DNA of 64,000 nucleotides, taken from NCBI GenBank assembly GCA_030655135.1, contig JAURWC010000020.1, forward strand, positions 218,597-282,596, read 5' to 3'. Shown one piece after another: positions 46,886 to 56,542 of this stretch (its first letter is position 1; each line of letters begins with the position of its first letter). The notes beneath the pieces are model-generated. The model made no database searches and was not told the DNA's origin. It saw only the letters and a program-made list of their open reading frames with translations. Both the position numbers and the translations under genes were made by a program. This DNA is from Hyphomicrobiaceae bacterium. Its GTDB lineage: Bacteria; Pseudomonadota; Alphaproteobacteria; Rhizobiales; Hyphomicrobiaceae.

Positions 46886-47233
46886 ATGAGTGAGAATGCG
46901 CAGGCCGTGCAGGATTGGATCCGCAAGACGGTCGCAGCAAATGACGTCGTGCTTTTCATGAAAGGCACGAAGCAGTTTCCGCAGTGCGGGTTCTCAGCGC
47001 AGGTTGCAAAAATTCTCGATCACTTGGGTGTGCCCTACAAGGACATCAACGTGCTCGAAGACGCGAGCATCCGCGATGGCATCAAGGCCTATACGAACTG
47101 GCCTACGATCCCGCAGCTCTACGTCAAAGGCGAATTCGTCGGTGGTTGCGACATCGTCCGCGAGATGTTCCAGGAAGGCGAACTTCACACGCTGATCCAC
47201 GACAAGGGCATCGCGCACACCAATCACGCATGA
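46886..47233 (+). CDS. grxD: Monothiol glutaredoxin Grx4/GrxD type
   Basis: 115-aa glutaredoxin with the CGFS active site (FPQCGFSAQVAKIL). KGTKQFPQCGF, the glutathione-binding WPTIPQLYVKGEFVGG and CDIV are typical. Functions in [2Fe-2S] cluster storage and transfer with BolA, whose gene lies upstream. Located between cspA and rpsD in the conserved order. Confidence 0.95.
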   Translation: MSENAQAVQDWIRKTVAANDVVLFMKGTKQFPQCGFSAQVAKILDHLGVPYKDINVLEDASIRDGIKAYTNWPTIPQLYVKGEFVGGCDIVREMFQEGELHTLIHDKGIAHTNHA

Positions 47234-47447
47234 AGCGCCGATGGACCGGATTTTTGAAACGGGAGTAGCGAGCCGCTGCCCCCGTTTTTGTTTGGGCAAG
47301 CCATCTGGCTGAACAGACATTCATCCAAGTCTCTAAAAACATTTCTGTTTTTCTGCAACGGAGCGGCGAGGCATCGCCCGTTCTCTTTGTCATACCGGCA
47401 CGACGCGGAGACGCGGCAGAGCCGGAAAAGAAAAACAGGAGATGATC

Positions 47448-47723
47448 ATGAGAGCCCTTCTTGTCGCTGCTGCCGCCGTCCTTTTAAGCGCAGGCGCTGC
47501 GTCCGCTGCCCCCAAGCACAATCACTACCACGGCAAGCCTAGCCACTCGGCCGCCAAGGTCACCCCCTTCGAACGCGTCGCGATTGCGCGCGCCAAGCTG
47601 AAGGTCTCGCTGGTTCAGCGCCGTGCCCGTGCCGACGGCCGCGTGACGCCCTACGAGCGGGCACAGATCCGCCAGGCGCAGTCGCAGTTGAATTACGCGA
47701 TTGCACGCGCGCGCCGGACGTAA
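47448..47723 (+). CDS. Small secreted basic protein, unknown
   Basis: 91 aa: signal peptide MRALLVAAAAVLLSAGAASA, then a His/Lys-rich mature part PKHNHYHGKPSHSAAKV and an Arg-rich C-terminus. The mature part holds two similar segments, VTPFERVAIARAKLK and VTPYERAQIRQAQSQ, an internal repeat. ATG 47448 is preferred because CAGGAG is well spaced; ATG 47442 lies too close. Function unknown. Confidence 0.68.
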   Translation: MRALLVAAAAVLLSAGAASAAPKHNHYHGKPSHSAAKVTPFERVAIARAKLKVSLVQRRARADGRVTPYERAQIRQAQSQLNYAIARARRT

Positions 47724-47767
47724 CGGCTCGAACTCCCAAGAGCGCATTGACGTCCCTCGAAACCTTG

Positions 47768-47796
47768 ACCGGCTCGCAAGAGCCGGTCTTTTTCTT
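47768..47796 (+). terminator. Rho-independent terminator
   Basis: ACCGGCTC-GCAA-GAGCCGGT (47768-47787) followed by CTTTTTCTT, directly 3' of the small basic secreted protein gene. Confidence 0.9.
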
Positions 47797-47891
47797 GGCC
47801 CTTGATTTGGCAGCCATCAGCCTCAGTTTCGCCGTGGCCGGCCGCTTACATTCGCGCGAGGATCTTAGGGTGTTGGAATTGGCGTAGCGTC

Positions 47892-49007
47892 ATGCGGCTC
47901 GGCGGGCGGCGGTTTCTGTTGAGCATTTGCATTATTGCCGCCAGCGTCTGCTTGGCGCTCGGCATCAGTTTGCCGATCATCCGGTTGACCAAGTACTTCA
48001 TTTTCAGCACAGACCATTCGCTGCTTTCCACGGTGTGGGTGCTCATCCACGACGGCCAGACTTTTCTCGGCGGCACCATCCTCATCTTTTCGATCGTGCT
48101 GCCCATCACGAAGCTGCTGTACCTGCTCCTCGTCTCAACACTGCCGGCGACCGAGCTGACCAGGCAGCACAAGCGGCTGAGAGCGCTCGAGTGGCTCGGC
48201 AAATGGTCGATGCACGACGTGCTCGTGTTGTCGCTGACGATCTTCTTCATCAAAAGCCAAGGCGTGTACGACGCCGCCAGCCTGACGGGCGTGTATTTTT
48301 TTACAGCTGCCGTCGTGTTGATGATCCTCGCCTATTCCTGGCTACGGCTGGAAGGTTTGGCCGCGCTACCGAAGGCGGCGCAACCGATCGTCGTCCCTCA
48401 ACCGGTCGCGCCCTCGCTTACGAGTGCAAAGCCAAAGTTCACCAGCATCCGCAACTTCGTGCTCAGCTTCCTGATCATCCTGGCGACCGTGTTCTTCGCG
48501 CTCGGCGTCATCCTGCCCGTTATCCGCTTCACCACCGTCTACGTCTGGAGCCGGGAACACTCGATCGCGACGATCATCTGGGCGCTGTTCGAAAACGAGG
48601 AGTACTTTCTAACCGTCGTGCTGTTCCTGTTCTCGATCCTGTTTCCTTTCCTGAAGCTTTTCTACCTGCTGACGCTGCTGACCTCACCGGATATCCCGGC
48701 TGAATTCCGTACGCGGTCCATATCGACGATGGAGTGGCTCGGCCGCTACTCGATGACGGACGTCATGGTGCTGGCGCTTCTGATCTTTTACGTGAACTCG
48801 TCGGGCTACACCGAAGCGGACGTGCTGCCGGGTGTCTATTTCTTCGCCGCCAGCGCCATCATGACGATGTTCGCCTATGGCTGGGCCAATACCGTTCCAC
48901 CGTCCACACGGGCGCCCGAGCCCGTCGCGATGCCATTGCCGCTGCCCCAACAGAGCGGCACGGGGCCGATGCCGAGACCTCGCGTATCGCCGCCGGCCCG
49001 AGTTTAA
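47892..49007 (+). CDS. PqiA-like membrane protein with a duplicated domain
   Basis: 371 aa made of two homologous halves joined by a Pro-rich linker (about 155-190). Half 1: ALGISLPIIRLTKYFIF, FSIVLPITKLLYLL, EWLGKWSMHDVLVLSL, LTGVYFFTAAVVLMI. Half 2: ALGVILPVIRFTTVYVW, FSILFPFLKLFYLL, EWLGRYSMTDVMVLAL, LPGVYFFAASAIMTM. Each half resembles paraquat-inducible protein A, with about four membrane segments. PqiA proteins take part in lipid transport complexes with MCE proteins, but no pqiB/C is near, and the zinc-ribbon cysteines of PqiA are absent. Confidence 0.78.
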   Translation: MRLGGRRFLLSICIIAASVCLALGISLPIIRLTKYFIFSTDHSLLSTVWVLIHDGQTFLGGTILIFSIVLPITKLLYLLLVSTLPATELTRQHKRLRALEWLGKWSMHDVLVLSLTIFFIKSQGVYDAASLTGVYFFTAAVVLMILAYSWLRLEGLAALPKAAQPIVVPQPVAPSLTSAKPKFTSIRNFVLSFLIILATVFFALGVILPVIRFTTVYVWSREHSIATIIWALFENEEYFLTVVLFLFSILFPFLKLFYLLTLLTSPDIPAEFRTRSISTMEWLGRYSMTDVMVLALLIFYVNSSGYTEADVLPGVYFFAASAIMTMFAYGWANTVPPSTRAPEPVAMPLPLPQQSGTGPMPRPRVSPPARV

Positions 49008-49116
49008 CGTTCCGTAGGTGATGTCAGATAACTGATAAATTCGTTGTTAATCATATATCTACTGCTGTGCGTTACTTCTCTGCCTGATCTCAATTCTTGT
49101 ATCTGGCGGGCGGGCA

Positions 49117-51198
49117 ATGCAAATCAAGTCACTACCTTTGAAAGTTTCTCTTCTGGGCGCGACGGCCGTCGCGGTCGTTTTTGCCGCCGGCACCGCGATC
49201 CTGCTGGATCGCATCGGCACCACGATCGCGCACCAGACGCAGGAAATTCTGTCTGAAACCGTTGCGCAGCACGCAGCGGATGTGAAAGCGCGCCTCGACA
49301 TGGCGCGCAAGACAGCCGACGGCGTCGTCGCTACCGCCCTGGGCTTGCGCAAGAGCGGCATTGCGGATCGCGCGGCTTACGATGAGGTGCTGAAGGCCAC
49401 ACTGGAGCTCAATCCGGCGTTGCTCGCTGTCTGGACCGGCTGGGAGCCGAATGCCCTCGACGGGCGCGACCAGGACTTTGCGGGTAAGGACACCTGGGAT
49501 GCGACGGGCCGCTTCGTGCCCTACTGGGTGCGCAGTGGCGGTGCCATCAAGCGCGACGTGCTGATCGGCTACGACAAGCCAGGCGATGGCGACTACTACC
49601 TCAACCCCAAGAAACTCGACCGTGCCGTCGCGATCGAGCCCTACGTCTATCCGATCGCCGGCAAAGACGAAGTGATCATGTCGGTGTCGGTGCCGATCAA
49701 GCTCGATGGAAAGTTCGTGGGTGTGGGCGGCATTGATATCGCGCTTGGTGACATCAATGGCGCCGCGGCCAAGGTGAAGCCATTCGAGATGGGGTACGTC
49801 AGCATCGTCTCCGGCTCCGGGGTTGCGGTCGCACATCCTAATCCGAAGGCCAGCGGCAAGAAGATCGCGGAGTTCGATGCGGCTGCAGGGAAGGCTGCAG
49901 CTGATGCCATCGCCTCAGGCAATATCGTCCAGTTCGCAGCACCAGGCCTCGATCAGGCGATGTGGCGTTACATGGCCGTACCGATCTCAGCCGGTGAGAC
50001 GCTGGACAAATGGGCAGCCGTCGTTGCCGTTCCGGAAGCTGCGCTTTCGGCTGCGATCAGCGAGGCAAAGTGGAACGTAATTACGCAGGCCGCCGTCAGC
50101 ACATTGCTGTGCGCCGCGATTCTTTATGGCCTGATGCGCCTGCTGGTTGGCGCGCCTCTGCAGTCGCTCGGCCGCACGGTGGAGCGTATGGCCGAGGGGC
50201 ACTATGATGCAGCCGTTCCAGAGGCTGCCCGCCAAGACGAAGTCGGCAGCATTGGCCGGGCCATCGTGCACTTCCGCGATAACCTGAAGGCGAAGGCTGC
50301 GCAGGACGCAGAGGCGGATGCAAATCGCCGCGCGAAGGCTGAAACGGAGCGCCGCAGCGCGATGGATCTGCTGGCCAACGAATTCGAGATCGCCATCGGC
50401 AGCGTCGTCGGCAAGGTTTCGTCGGCTGCAGGCCAGATGCAGTCTGCGGCGCAGGCCCTGACGGCCACGGCAGACGAAGCCGCGCGGCAGTCGGCCTCGG
50501 TGGCCAGCGCGACCGAGGAAGCGGCCAAGAATGTGCATGTCGTAGCGTCCGCAAGCGGCCAGCTTGCCAGCTCGATCACCGAAATCTCCGGTCAGGTGAC
50601 GCAGTCCAGCGCCATCGCGGTGCAAGCGGTCGAAAAGGCGAGAGAGACGGATGGGCGCATTCAGAGCCTCGTGGCGTCTGCCCAGAAAGTTGGTGAAGTG
50701 GTGACGCTCATCCAGGCCATCGCCGAACAGACGAACCTGCTGGCGCTCAACGCCACGATCGAGGCGGCACGTGCAGGCGATGCAGGCAAGGGTTTTGCCG
50801 TCGTTGCCAGCGAGGTGAAATCGCTCGCCAACCAGACCGCCAAGGCGACCGAGGACATTTCTGCGCAAATTGCCACGATCCAGGAAGCAACCGCGGGCTC
50901 CGCAGATGCCATCCACGCGATCAGCACCACGATCAAGGACATGAGCGCGATCTCGCAGTCGATCGCGGCGGCGGTGGAGCAGCAGGGTGCAGCCACGCAG
51001 GAGATCTCGCGCAACGTGCATGAAGCCGCACGCGGCACGGATGAAGCTGCCCAGAGCATCAACGGCGTAAACCGGGCCACCAACGAAACGGGCGCGGCAG
51101 CTTCCGAGGTGCTTGCGACGGCGGCGGATCTCTCTGAGCAGTCGCGGACACTGCAGAACGAGGTGAACGGCTTCCTGGCCCGCGTGCGCGCGGCATAA
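49117..51198 (+). CDS. Methyl-accepting chemotaxis protein with Cache sensor
   Basis: 693 aa. TM1 (about 9-28), a large periplasmic Cache-type ligand domain (about 35-305: [49 protein letters not shown]), TM2 (about 312-340), HAMP (about 345-395) and a long cytoplasmic signalling domain with the conserved hairpin tip [21 protein letters not shown]. The sensor resembles dCache domains for amino acids or related small molecules. No che genes are nearby, so it is an orphan receptor. Confidence 0.93.
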   Translation: MQIKSLPLKVSLLGATAVAVVFAAGTAILLDRIGTTIAHQTQEILSETVAQHAADVKARLDMARKTADGVVATALGLRKSGIADRAAYDEVLKATLELNPALLAVWTGWEPNALDGRDQDFAGKDTWDATGRFVPYWVRSGGAIKRDVLIGYDKPGDGDYYLNPKKLDRAVAIEPYVYPIAGKDEVIMSVSVPIKLDGKFVGVGGIDIALGDINGAAAKVKPFEMGYVSIVSGSGVAVAHPNPKASGKKIAEFDAAAGKAAADAIASGNIVQFAAPGLDQAMWRYMAVPISAGETLDKWAAVVAVPEAALSAAISEAKWNVITQAAVSTLLCAAILYGLMRLLVGAPLQSLGRTVERMAEGHYDAAVPEAARQDEVGSIGRAIVHFRDNLKAKAAQDAEADANRRAKAETERRSAMDLLANEFEIAIGSVVGKVSSAAGQMQSAAQALTATADEAARQSASVASATEEAAKNVHVVASASGQLASSITEISGQVTQSSAIAVQAVEKARETDGRIQSLVASAQKVGEVVTLIQAIAEQTNLLALNATIEAARAGDAGKGFAVVASEVKSLANQTAKATEDISAQIATIQEATAGSADAIHAISTTIKDMSAISQSIAAAVEQQGAATQEISRNVHEAARGTDEAAQSINGVNRATNETGAAASEVLATAADLSEQSRTLQNEVNGFLARVRAA

Positions 51199-51222
51199 CA
51201 GCCAACGTCATCTTCTCAACAG

Positions 51223-51250
51223 AAAAGGCCGCCCGGAAGGGCGGCCTTTT
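51223..51250. terminator. Bidirectional terminator between the chemoreceptor and rpsD
   Basis: AAAAGGCCGCCC (51223-51234) and GGGCGGCCTTTT (51239-51250) form a perfect 12-bp stem with a GGAA loop between two convergent genes. Confidence 0.92.
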
Positions 51251-51270
51251 GCAATTGGATAGGTGCGCGT

Positions 51271-51888
51271 TTAGCGCGAGTAGAATTCGACGACCAGGTT
51301 CGGTTCCATCGTGACCGGGTAGGGCACGTCGGACAGCGCCGGGATACGCGACAGCTTCGCAGTCATCTTGTTGTGGTCGGTGTCGACGTAGTCGGGCACG
51401 TCGCGCTCGGAGCTCTTGATCGCTTCGAGGACGAGCGGCAGCTGACGCGCCTTCTCCTTGACCTCGATGACGTCGCCGATGCGGCAGCGGAAGGACGGCA
51501 CCGTTACGCGGCGGCCGTTGACGGTGACGTGGCCGTGCGAGACGAACTGGCGGGCCGCGAACACGGTCGGCACGAACTTGGCGCGGTAGACGACGGCGTC
51601 GAGGCGGCGCTCTAGCAGGCCGATCAGATGCTCGGACGTCGAGCCCTTGAGGCGTGCGGCTTCCTTGTAGACCTTGATGAACTGGCGCTCGGAGATCGAG
51701 CCGTAATAGCCCTTCAGCTTCTGCTTGGCCTTGAGCTGCTGGCCGAAGTCCGACGTCTTGGAGACGCGGCGTTCGCCGTGCTGGCCGGGGCGGCTTTCGC
51801 GCTTGTTGAGCGGGCTCTTGGGACGGCCCCAGATGTTTTCACCCAGGCGGCGGTCGATCTTGTGCTTGGCGCGGATGCGCTTCGTCAT
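51271..51888 (-). CDS. rpsD: 30S ribosomal protein S4
   Basis: 205-aa primary 16S rRNA-binding protein of the small subunit. The start at 51888 ([19 protein letters not shown]) is chosen over 51903. It has the S4 RNA-binding domain ([33 protein letters not shown]) and ends VEFYSR. It stands alone, outside an alpha operon, as is usual in Hyphomicrobiales; its order next to grxD is conserved. Confidence 0.97.
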   Translation of the reverse strand: MTKRIRAKHKIDRRLGENIWGRPKSPLNKRESRPGQHGERRVSKTSDFGQQLKAKQKLKGYYGSISERQFIKVYKEAARLKGSTSEHLIGLLERRLDAVVYRAKFVPTVFAARQFVSHGHVTVNGRRVTVPSFRCRIGDVIEVKEKARQLPLVLEAIKSSERDVPDYVDTDHNKMTAKLSRIPALSDVPYPVTMEPNLVVEFYSR

Positions 51889-52082
51889 CGTCAGGCACTC
51901 CATGTGCTAAAGTTGCTGGAGCGCCCCCTCCTCTGCCGGATTTCTCCAGCCGACAGGCGGTGCCATAAGTCTGGCCCGCCGCGGGTGCGCAAAATGAAAA
52001 GCGGGCCGTCTAGGCCCGCGTTTCTGGCGTTCTGATAGCCCTCCCGGCGTTGTGCGTCAAGCACCCTGCCGGGATGAGGCGT

Positions 52083-52697
52083 TTACTCTTTCGTGGCTGC
52101 CGGGGCCGGAGTTACCGAGCCCGTAGAGGTGGGCGCGCCGGCGGTCAAAGCCACGGCCGGGCCGGTTTTCACATAGGCCGCAATGGCTTCCTTCACCTTC
52201 GTGCGCTGTTCTTCTGAACAGCTCGTGCTTGTCGGCGGCTTTTCGTCGGTGACCACGTCCTTGCCGTCGATCTTTTCGACGACCTTCACGGTTCCCGTCA
52301 TCAGCATCACCGTGGTCAGGTGCAGCTGCTGGATGTACAGCATCTGCTGGTCGGACCACTTCTTTTTCTCGGCTTCGCGGCGGACCAGCGAGTTGCGGTT
52401 TAGGATCTGATCCTCTTTCAGCTCACAAATCTGCGCGTGCGCGGAGCGATATCCCGCCTTGATGATTTCGCGAGCCTCTTCGAGCGGCACGACTGCGGCG
52501 TCGCGGTTCTTCTTGTCGGTAATGATCGTCTTGCCGTCCTTGGTTGTGTACTGCGCCGGCAACTGCAGCCAAGCGTACTCCATGACGGTTTTGACGCTCT
52601 TTTCACTCATTTCTTCCTGGGCACTGGCAGGGCCCGGCGCGAAGGCCAGTAGCGCTGCCGCGGCGCCGATGCATTTGGTCCCCGCCATCCTCATCAT
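52083..52697 (-). CDS. Hypothetical exported protein
   Basis: About 204 aa with signal peptide ending LLAFAPGPASAQEE. The mature part has EYAWLQLPAQYTTKDGKTI, VPLEEAREIIKAGYRSAHAQIC, KKKWSDQQMLYIQQLHLTT, two or three cysteines and a Thr/Ala/Pro-rich C-terminus. The frame continues up to 52733. The cluster of ATGs at 52703 to 52688 makes the start uncertain; 52697 gives good spacing from GGAG. Not recognised by family. Confidence 0.7.
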   Translation of the reverse strand: MMRMAGTKCIGAAAALLAFAPGPASAQEEMSEKSVKTVMEYAWLQLPAQYTTKDGKTIITDKKNRDAAVVPLEEAREIIKAGYRSAHAQICELKEDQILNRNSLVRREAEKKKWSDQQMLYIQQLHLTTVMLMTGTVKVVEKIDGKDVVTDEKPPTSTSCSEEQRTKVKEAIAAYVKTGPAVALTAGAPTSTGSVTPAPAATKE

Positions 52698-52873
52698 CCG
52701 CATCTCCAAACCTATGTCCCAAATCCCGAGCACCCGGTTGCTTCCGGAAGCCGTTTTAGCCGCTGTGTCTTTTTGCGCCCCGCAGCTTGCCCGAACAGGC
52801 GCTGCATGCGGGGTAGTTCCCTGCTGTTCTGACGGGCATCGCTCGGCTTAAAACTTGGCCAAAGCATGGCGCA

Positions 52874-54127
52874 CTACAAGGGCGACTTGCGGCCGTGTCC
52901 CTTGCCCTGTGCAAGAGTGGCAACAATGCCACGGAGCGTTCGAACCTCCTGCTCTGTCGCCTGCATTCGCCCTAGCATCGTGCGGATATTGCGCACCACC
53001 GTCGGGCGTTTATGTGGCGGATTGAAGAACCCTAGCCGTTCAAGCTCAGCTTCCAGATGTGCGAAAAGAGCATTCATTTCGGCCTTCGTCGCGGGGCGAT
53101 CCTGATTGAGGTAAAGGCCCGATTGCAGGGGCTGCTCGTAGGTCGTCACGCGACCGAGGCTCGCCTCCTCGCTATTGCGCATCCACTCGTAGCCGAGCAG
53201 CAGCGTGGCCTGGGCCAGGTTCAGCGACGCGAACCGGGAGTTGACCGGAATCATTACGATGGCGTCGGCGTTGGCGATCTCGTCGGTCTCCAAGCCATTG
53301 CGTTCGCGGCCAAAAAGGATGCCGCAACGTTCGCCGCGCGCAGTGCGCTTCTTGATCTCGGCGATCGTTTCTTCCGGCGTCAGCACGGGCTTGCGCAGGT
53401 CGCGCTGGCGCGCCGTCGTGGCCGCAACCCAGTTGAGATCGGCGATTGAATCGGCGAATGTTGCATAGGCTTGCGCGTCGTCAATCACATAGTTGGCGCC
53501 GGAAGCCGCGATGCGGGCTTTGTCGTTGGGCCAGCCGTCTCGTGGGGCGACCAGGCGCAACTCGTCGATGCCGAAGTTGGCCATGGCACGCGCGACCATG
53601 CCGATATTGTCGGCCAGCTGCGGCTCGACGAGGATGATCGCGGGCGTTTCACCTGCGGGCGCAACCGCGCTGCCCTGGATGTGGGCGCGGCGGACGCCGT
53701 GGCGTAGCTTGCGCAGCACGCGGCGTGCCCAGAACCAGTAGTTCTGGCCGGACCAGGTTTTCTCCAGCGCCGAGAGCGCCGGCGTGTGCAGGGTTCCTTC
53801 GCCCTGCCCCACCAGGCGGACCTTGCCATCGCCGACAATGATTTCATGGTGCCGTGCGATGAATTCGTCGACTGTGGTGATGCCCTGCGCCTCCGTCCGG
53901 CGCTTGCAGCCGGGGCACGTTGCGTTGTCCGCCTCGCAGCGCAGTTCGGCGCAATAGGTGAGGATCGGCTCGAGCGTTTCGCGATCGAGACCGGGGATCG
54001 CAAGAGCGGCAAGCCCTTGGTCGATCGACTTTTCGTGGCAGGCGTGAACGAGTTCGGCGACCACATGCGCAGTAGCAGCAAGGGTAGGAGCCAGCTGCCC
54101 GTCAGCGGGCCGGAGTTCGATATTCAT
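52874..54127 (-). CDS. trmJ: TrmJ-type tRNA (Cm32/Um32) 2'-O-methyltransferase with an N-terminal Cys-rich extension
   Basis: 417 aa, versus about 240-260 for E. coli TrmJ. The C-terminal SPOUT methyltransferase domain (about 160-400) has PAIILVEPQLADNIGMVARAMANFG, RLVAPRDGWPN, GILFGRERNGL and IPVNSRFASLNLAQATLLLGY. The first 160 residues are extra. They include a Cys group (C58, C63, C69, C72: TYCAELRCEADNATCPGCKRR) that could bind zinc, and KTWSGQNYWFWARRVLRKL. The frame is continuous. The extension could be a tRNA-recognition or unknown domain. The substrate position 32 is inferred from the family. Confidence 0.85.
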   Translation of the reverse strand: MNIELRPADGQLAPTLAATAHVVAELVHACHEKSIDQGLAALAIPGLDRETLEPILTYCAELRCEADNATCPGCKRRTEAQGITTVDEFIARHHEIIVGDGKVRLVGQGEGTLHTPALSALEKTWSGQNYWFWARRVLRKLRHGVRRAHIQGSAVAPAGETPAIILVEPQLADNIGMVARAMANFGIDELRLVAPRDGWPNDKARIAASGANYVIDDAQAYATFADSIADLNWVAATTARQRDLRKPVLTPEETIAEIKKRTARGERCGILFGRERNGLETDEIANADAIVMIPVNSRFASLNLAQATLLLGYEWMRNSEEASLGRVTTYEQPLQSGLYLNQDRPATKAEMNALFAHLEAELERLGFFNPPHKRPTVVRNIRTMLGRMQATEQEVRTLRGIVATLAQGKGHGRKSPL

Positions 54128-54208
54128 CAGGTGATCCAGTTGCGTGTGCGCGCTTTCGTGTCCGATGCGTATTCGCTCGCGCTCTACACCGTAACTATCT
54201 GTCGGGCC

Positions 54209-54244
54209 GCGCTTCTTGTCAGAAGAGCGCTACACACTTTTCCG
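54209..54244. repeat. Single diverged copy of the 53-bp repeat element
   Basis: CGCGCTTCTTGTCAGAAG and GCGCTACACACTTTTCCG match the units of the tandem array at 35997-36330. Here it occurs once, between the trmJ and icd starts. Confidence 0.65.
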
Positions 54245-54384
54245 CACGCCCTCCAGGCAAAAGCCGCTGGGCAAACGGGAAATAGCGCGAGTGCATCCGC
54301 CGCAAGACAACTTGTTGCAGCGCAATAGCGCCGCTATGGTGCCGCCGAATTTGTTTATAGGCCCACCCTCGAGGTTTTTGCCCC

Positions 54385-55602
54385 ATGACGAAGATCAAGG
54401 TCACCGGCACCGTCGTTGAGCTCGACGGCGATGAGATGACGCGTATCATCTGGCAGCTGATCAAGGACAAGCTGGTCACCCCGTATCTGGACGTGAACCT
54501 GGAATATTACGACCTCGGCGTCGAGCATCGCGACAAGACCCGCGACCAGGTGACGATCGACGCGGCGAACGCGATCAAGAAGCACGGCGTCGGCGTCAAG
54601 TGCGCAACGATTACGCCGGACGAGGCGCGCGTCAAAGAATTCAATCTCAAGGAAATGTGGAAGTCGCCTAACGGCACGATCCGCAACATTCTGGGCGGCG
54701 TCATTTTCCGCGAGCCCATCATCGCCAAGAACGTACCGCGCCTCGTGCCGGGGTGGACGCAGCCGATCATCATCGGCCGTCATGCCTACGGCGACCAGTA
54801 TCGCGCCACCGACTTCAAGTTTCCCGGCAAGGGCACGCTGACGATCAAGTTCGTCGGCGAAGACGGCACGGTGATCGAGCGCGAAGTGTTCAAGGCGCCG
54901 GACGCCGGCGTCGCCATGGCGATGTACAATCTTGACGACTCCATCCGCGAATTCGCGCGTGCCTCGCTGAACTACGGCCTGGCGCGAAACTATCCGGTCT
55001 ACCTGTCAACCAAGAACACGATCCTCAAGGCCTACGACGGACGTTTCAAGGATCTGTTCCAGGACGTCTTCGAAGCCGAGTTCAAAGCCGAGTTCGACAA
55101 GCGCAAGCTGACCTACGAACACCGCCTGATCGACGACATGGTCGCTTCGGCGATGAAGTGGTCTGGCGGCTACGTCTGGGCGTGCAAGAACTACGACGGC
55201 GACGTGCAGTCCGACACGGTGGCGCAGGGCTTCGGTTCCCTCGGCCTGATGACGAGCGTGCTGATGACGCCGGACGGCAAGACGGTCGAAGCCGAAGCCG
55301 CGCATGGCACAGTAACGCGGCACTACCGCGAACATCAGAAGGGTAAGGAGACGTCGACCAACTCAATCGCCTCGATCTTCGCCTGGACGCGCGGGCTGGC
55401 GCACCGCGCCAAGCTCGACGGCAACGATGAGCTGGCGAAGTTTGCCGCGACTCTCGAGAAGGTCTGCGTCGACACGGTCGAGGCCGGGTTCATGACCAAG
55501 GATCTCGCGCTGCTCGTCGGCGCTGAACAGAAATGGCTGTCGACGACCGGCTTCCTTGACAAGGTCGATGCCAACCTCAAGGCGGCAATGGCGAAGGCGT
55601 GA
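54385..55602 (+). CDS. icd: NADP-dependent isocitrate dehydrogenase
   Basis: 405-aa homodimeric eukaryote-like NADP-IDH as found in alphaproteobacteria. It converts isocitrate to 2-oxoglutarate in the TCA cycle. [74 protein letters not shown] and [13 protein letters not shown] are diagnostic. In related genomes alaS and recA lie nearby; alaS is missing here. Downstream is a degenerate gap and a COQ7-like gene. Confidence 0.97.
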   Translation: MTKIKVTGTVVELDGDEMTRIIWQLIKDKLVTPYLDVNLEYYDLGVEHRDKTRDQVTIDAANAIKKHGVGVKCATITPDEARVKEFNLKEMWKSPNGTIRNILGGVIFREPIIAKNVPRLVPGWTQPIIIGRHAYGDQYRATDFKFPGKGTLTIKFVGEDGTVIEREVFKAPDAGVAMAMYNLDDSIREFARASLNYGLARNYPVYLSTKNTILKAYDGRFKDLFQDVFEAEFKAEFDKRKLTYEHRLIDDMVASAMKWSGGYVWACKNYDGDVQSDTVAQGFGSLGLMTSVLMTPDGKTVEAEAAHGTVTRHYREHQKGKETSTNSIASIFAWTRGLAHRAKLDGNDELAKFAATLEKVCVDTVEAGFMTKDLALLVGAEQKWLSTTGFLDKVDANLKAAMAKA

Positions 55603-55892
55603 GGGGCGGACTTGGACGCGGCAGGATCACCTGAGGCAACCGCGTCCGCGCTGCTGGAGGCGGCTTACGCATCGTCGCCGCTGGCCGTGTTCGAGCAGGG
55701 CGGCGAAGTGCTAAGCAACTCAGCGCACTCAAGGCCAGCGCGGATCTGCTCGTACGCAACAAGCTGGCCGCCACATCGATTAGAGCGCGATGGCGATGAA
55801 CGCTGTGGCGTAGCAGATCGAACGAGGGGTTTAGCCTCGCCTCGACGTTCTGTTGGCTGACGAAGCGCTCGCGATGGTGTATTCCCACGTTG
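55603..55892. other. Gap with possible degenerate coding remnant
   Basis: 290 bp. A TTG-started frame (55612-55860) begins ATASALLEAAYASSPLAVFE, which looks vaguely like a PAS-domain start. It then becomes Arg/Ser-rich and loses a coding look; probably a decayed gene, not a functional one. Confidence 0.35.
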
Positions 55893-56510
55893 ATGGGCCT
55901 CCCGACGTCATTTGAACCAACCCGGCGCGATGGGTTGACGATCCGGCGTATCGTGCGCGTGAACCACGCCGGAGAATACGGTGCGATCCGCATCTATTCG
56001 GCGCAGATCGCGGTTGCGCGTTGGCTATGGCCAGACCTCGTTCCGGCGCTCGACACGATGCTCGCCGATGAGATCGACCACTGCCACAAGTTCTTTGCAG
56101 CGATGCCGGAGCGCGGGTCGCGGCCGTGTCGGATCATGCAACTGTGGAGCCTCGGCGGGTACGTACTGGGTGGCGCGACGGCCGTGCTGGGACGGCGCAC
56201 GATCTGGGTTTGCACCGCCGCGGTCGAGGAGACGGTGCACCGGCACCTGGACGAGCAGATGCATTTCCTGGCCCGCCGGGACGCCGGCTTGCACGACGTC
56301 ATAGCCTCCATTCGCGACCAGGAATTCGCGCATCTCACGCATGCGCTGGACCAGTTGCAGGGCATGCCCACGGGCGCAACAGCGAGGGCCTTGCATAGGG
56401 CCATTGCGACCATCACCGAGGTGCTGATCTGGCTGTCGACATGGGGAGATTCGTCGCGCATGACGCGCGCGCTGCGGGAGGCAACCGTCGTTCATTCGCG
56501 ATCCGGCTAG
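55893..56510 (+). CDS. COQ7-like demethoxyubiquinone hydroxylase
   Basis: 205-aa ferritin-like di-iron protein. RVNHAGEYGAIRIYSAQ (Glu), LADEIDHCHKFF (ExxH), AVEETVHRHLDEQM (Glu) and RDQEFAHLTHAL (ExxH) provide the di-iron ligands of the COQ7 family. That family hydroxylates demethoxyubiquinone in ubiquinone synthesis. Start at ATG 55893; a TTG one codon earlier is possible. It contains the LGGYVLGGATAVLGRR membrane-binding region. Assignment to this family is good; the precise role is inferred. Confidence 0.85.
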   Translation: MGLPTSFEPTRRDGLTIRRIVRVNHAGEYGAIRIYSAQIAVARWLWPDLVPALDTMLADEIDHCHKFFAAMPERGSRPCRIMQLWSLGGYVLGGATAVLGRRTIWVCTAAVEETVHRHLDEQMHFLARRDAGLHDVIASIRDQEFAHLTHALDQLQGMPTGATARALHRAIATITEVLIWLSTWGDSSRMTRALREATVVHSRSG

Positions 56511-56542
56511 GCTTTCGTCCGCCTGCGTTCTATAGCGACGCA

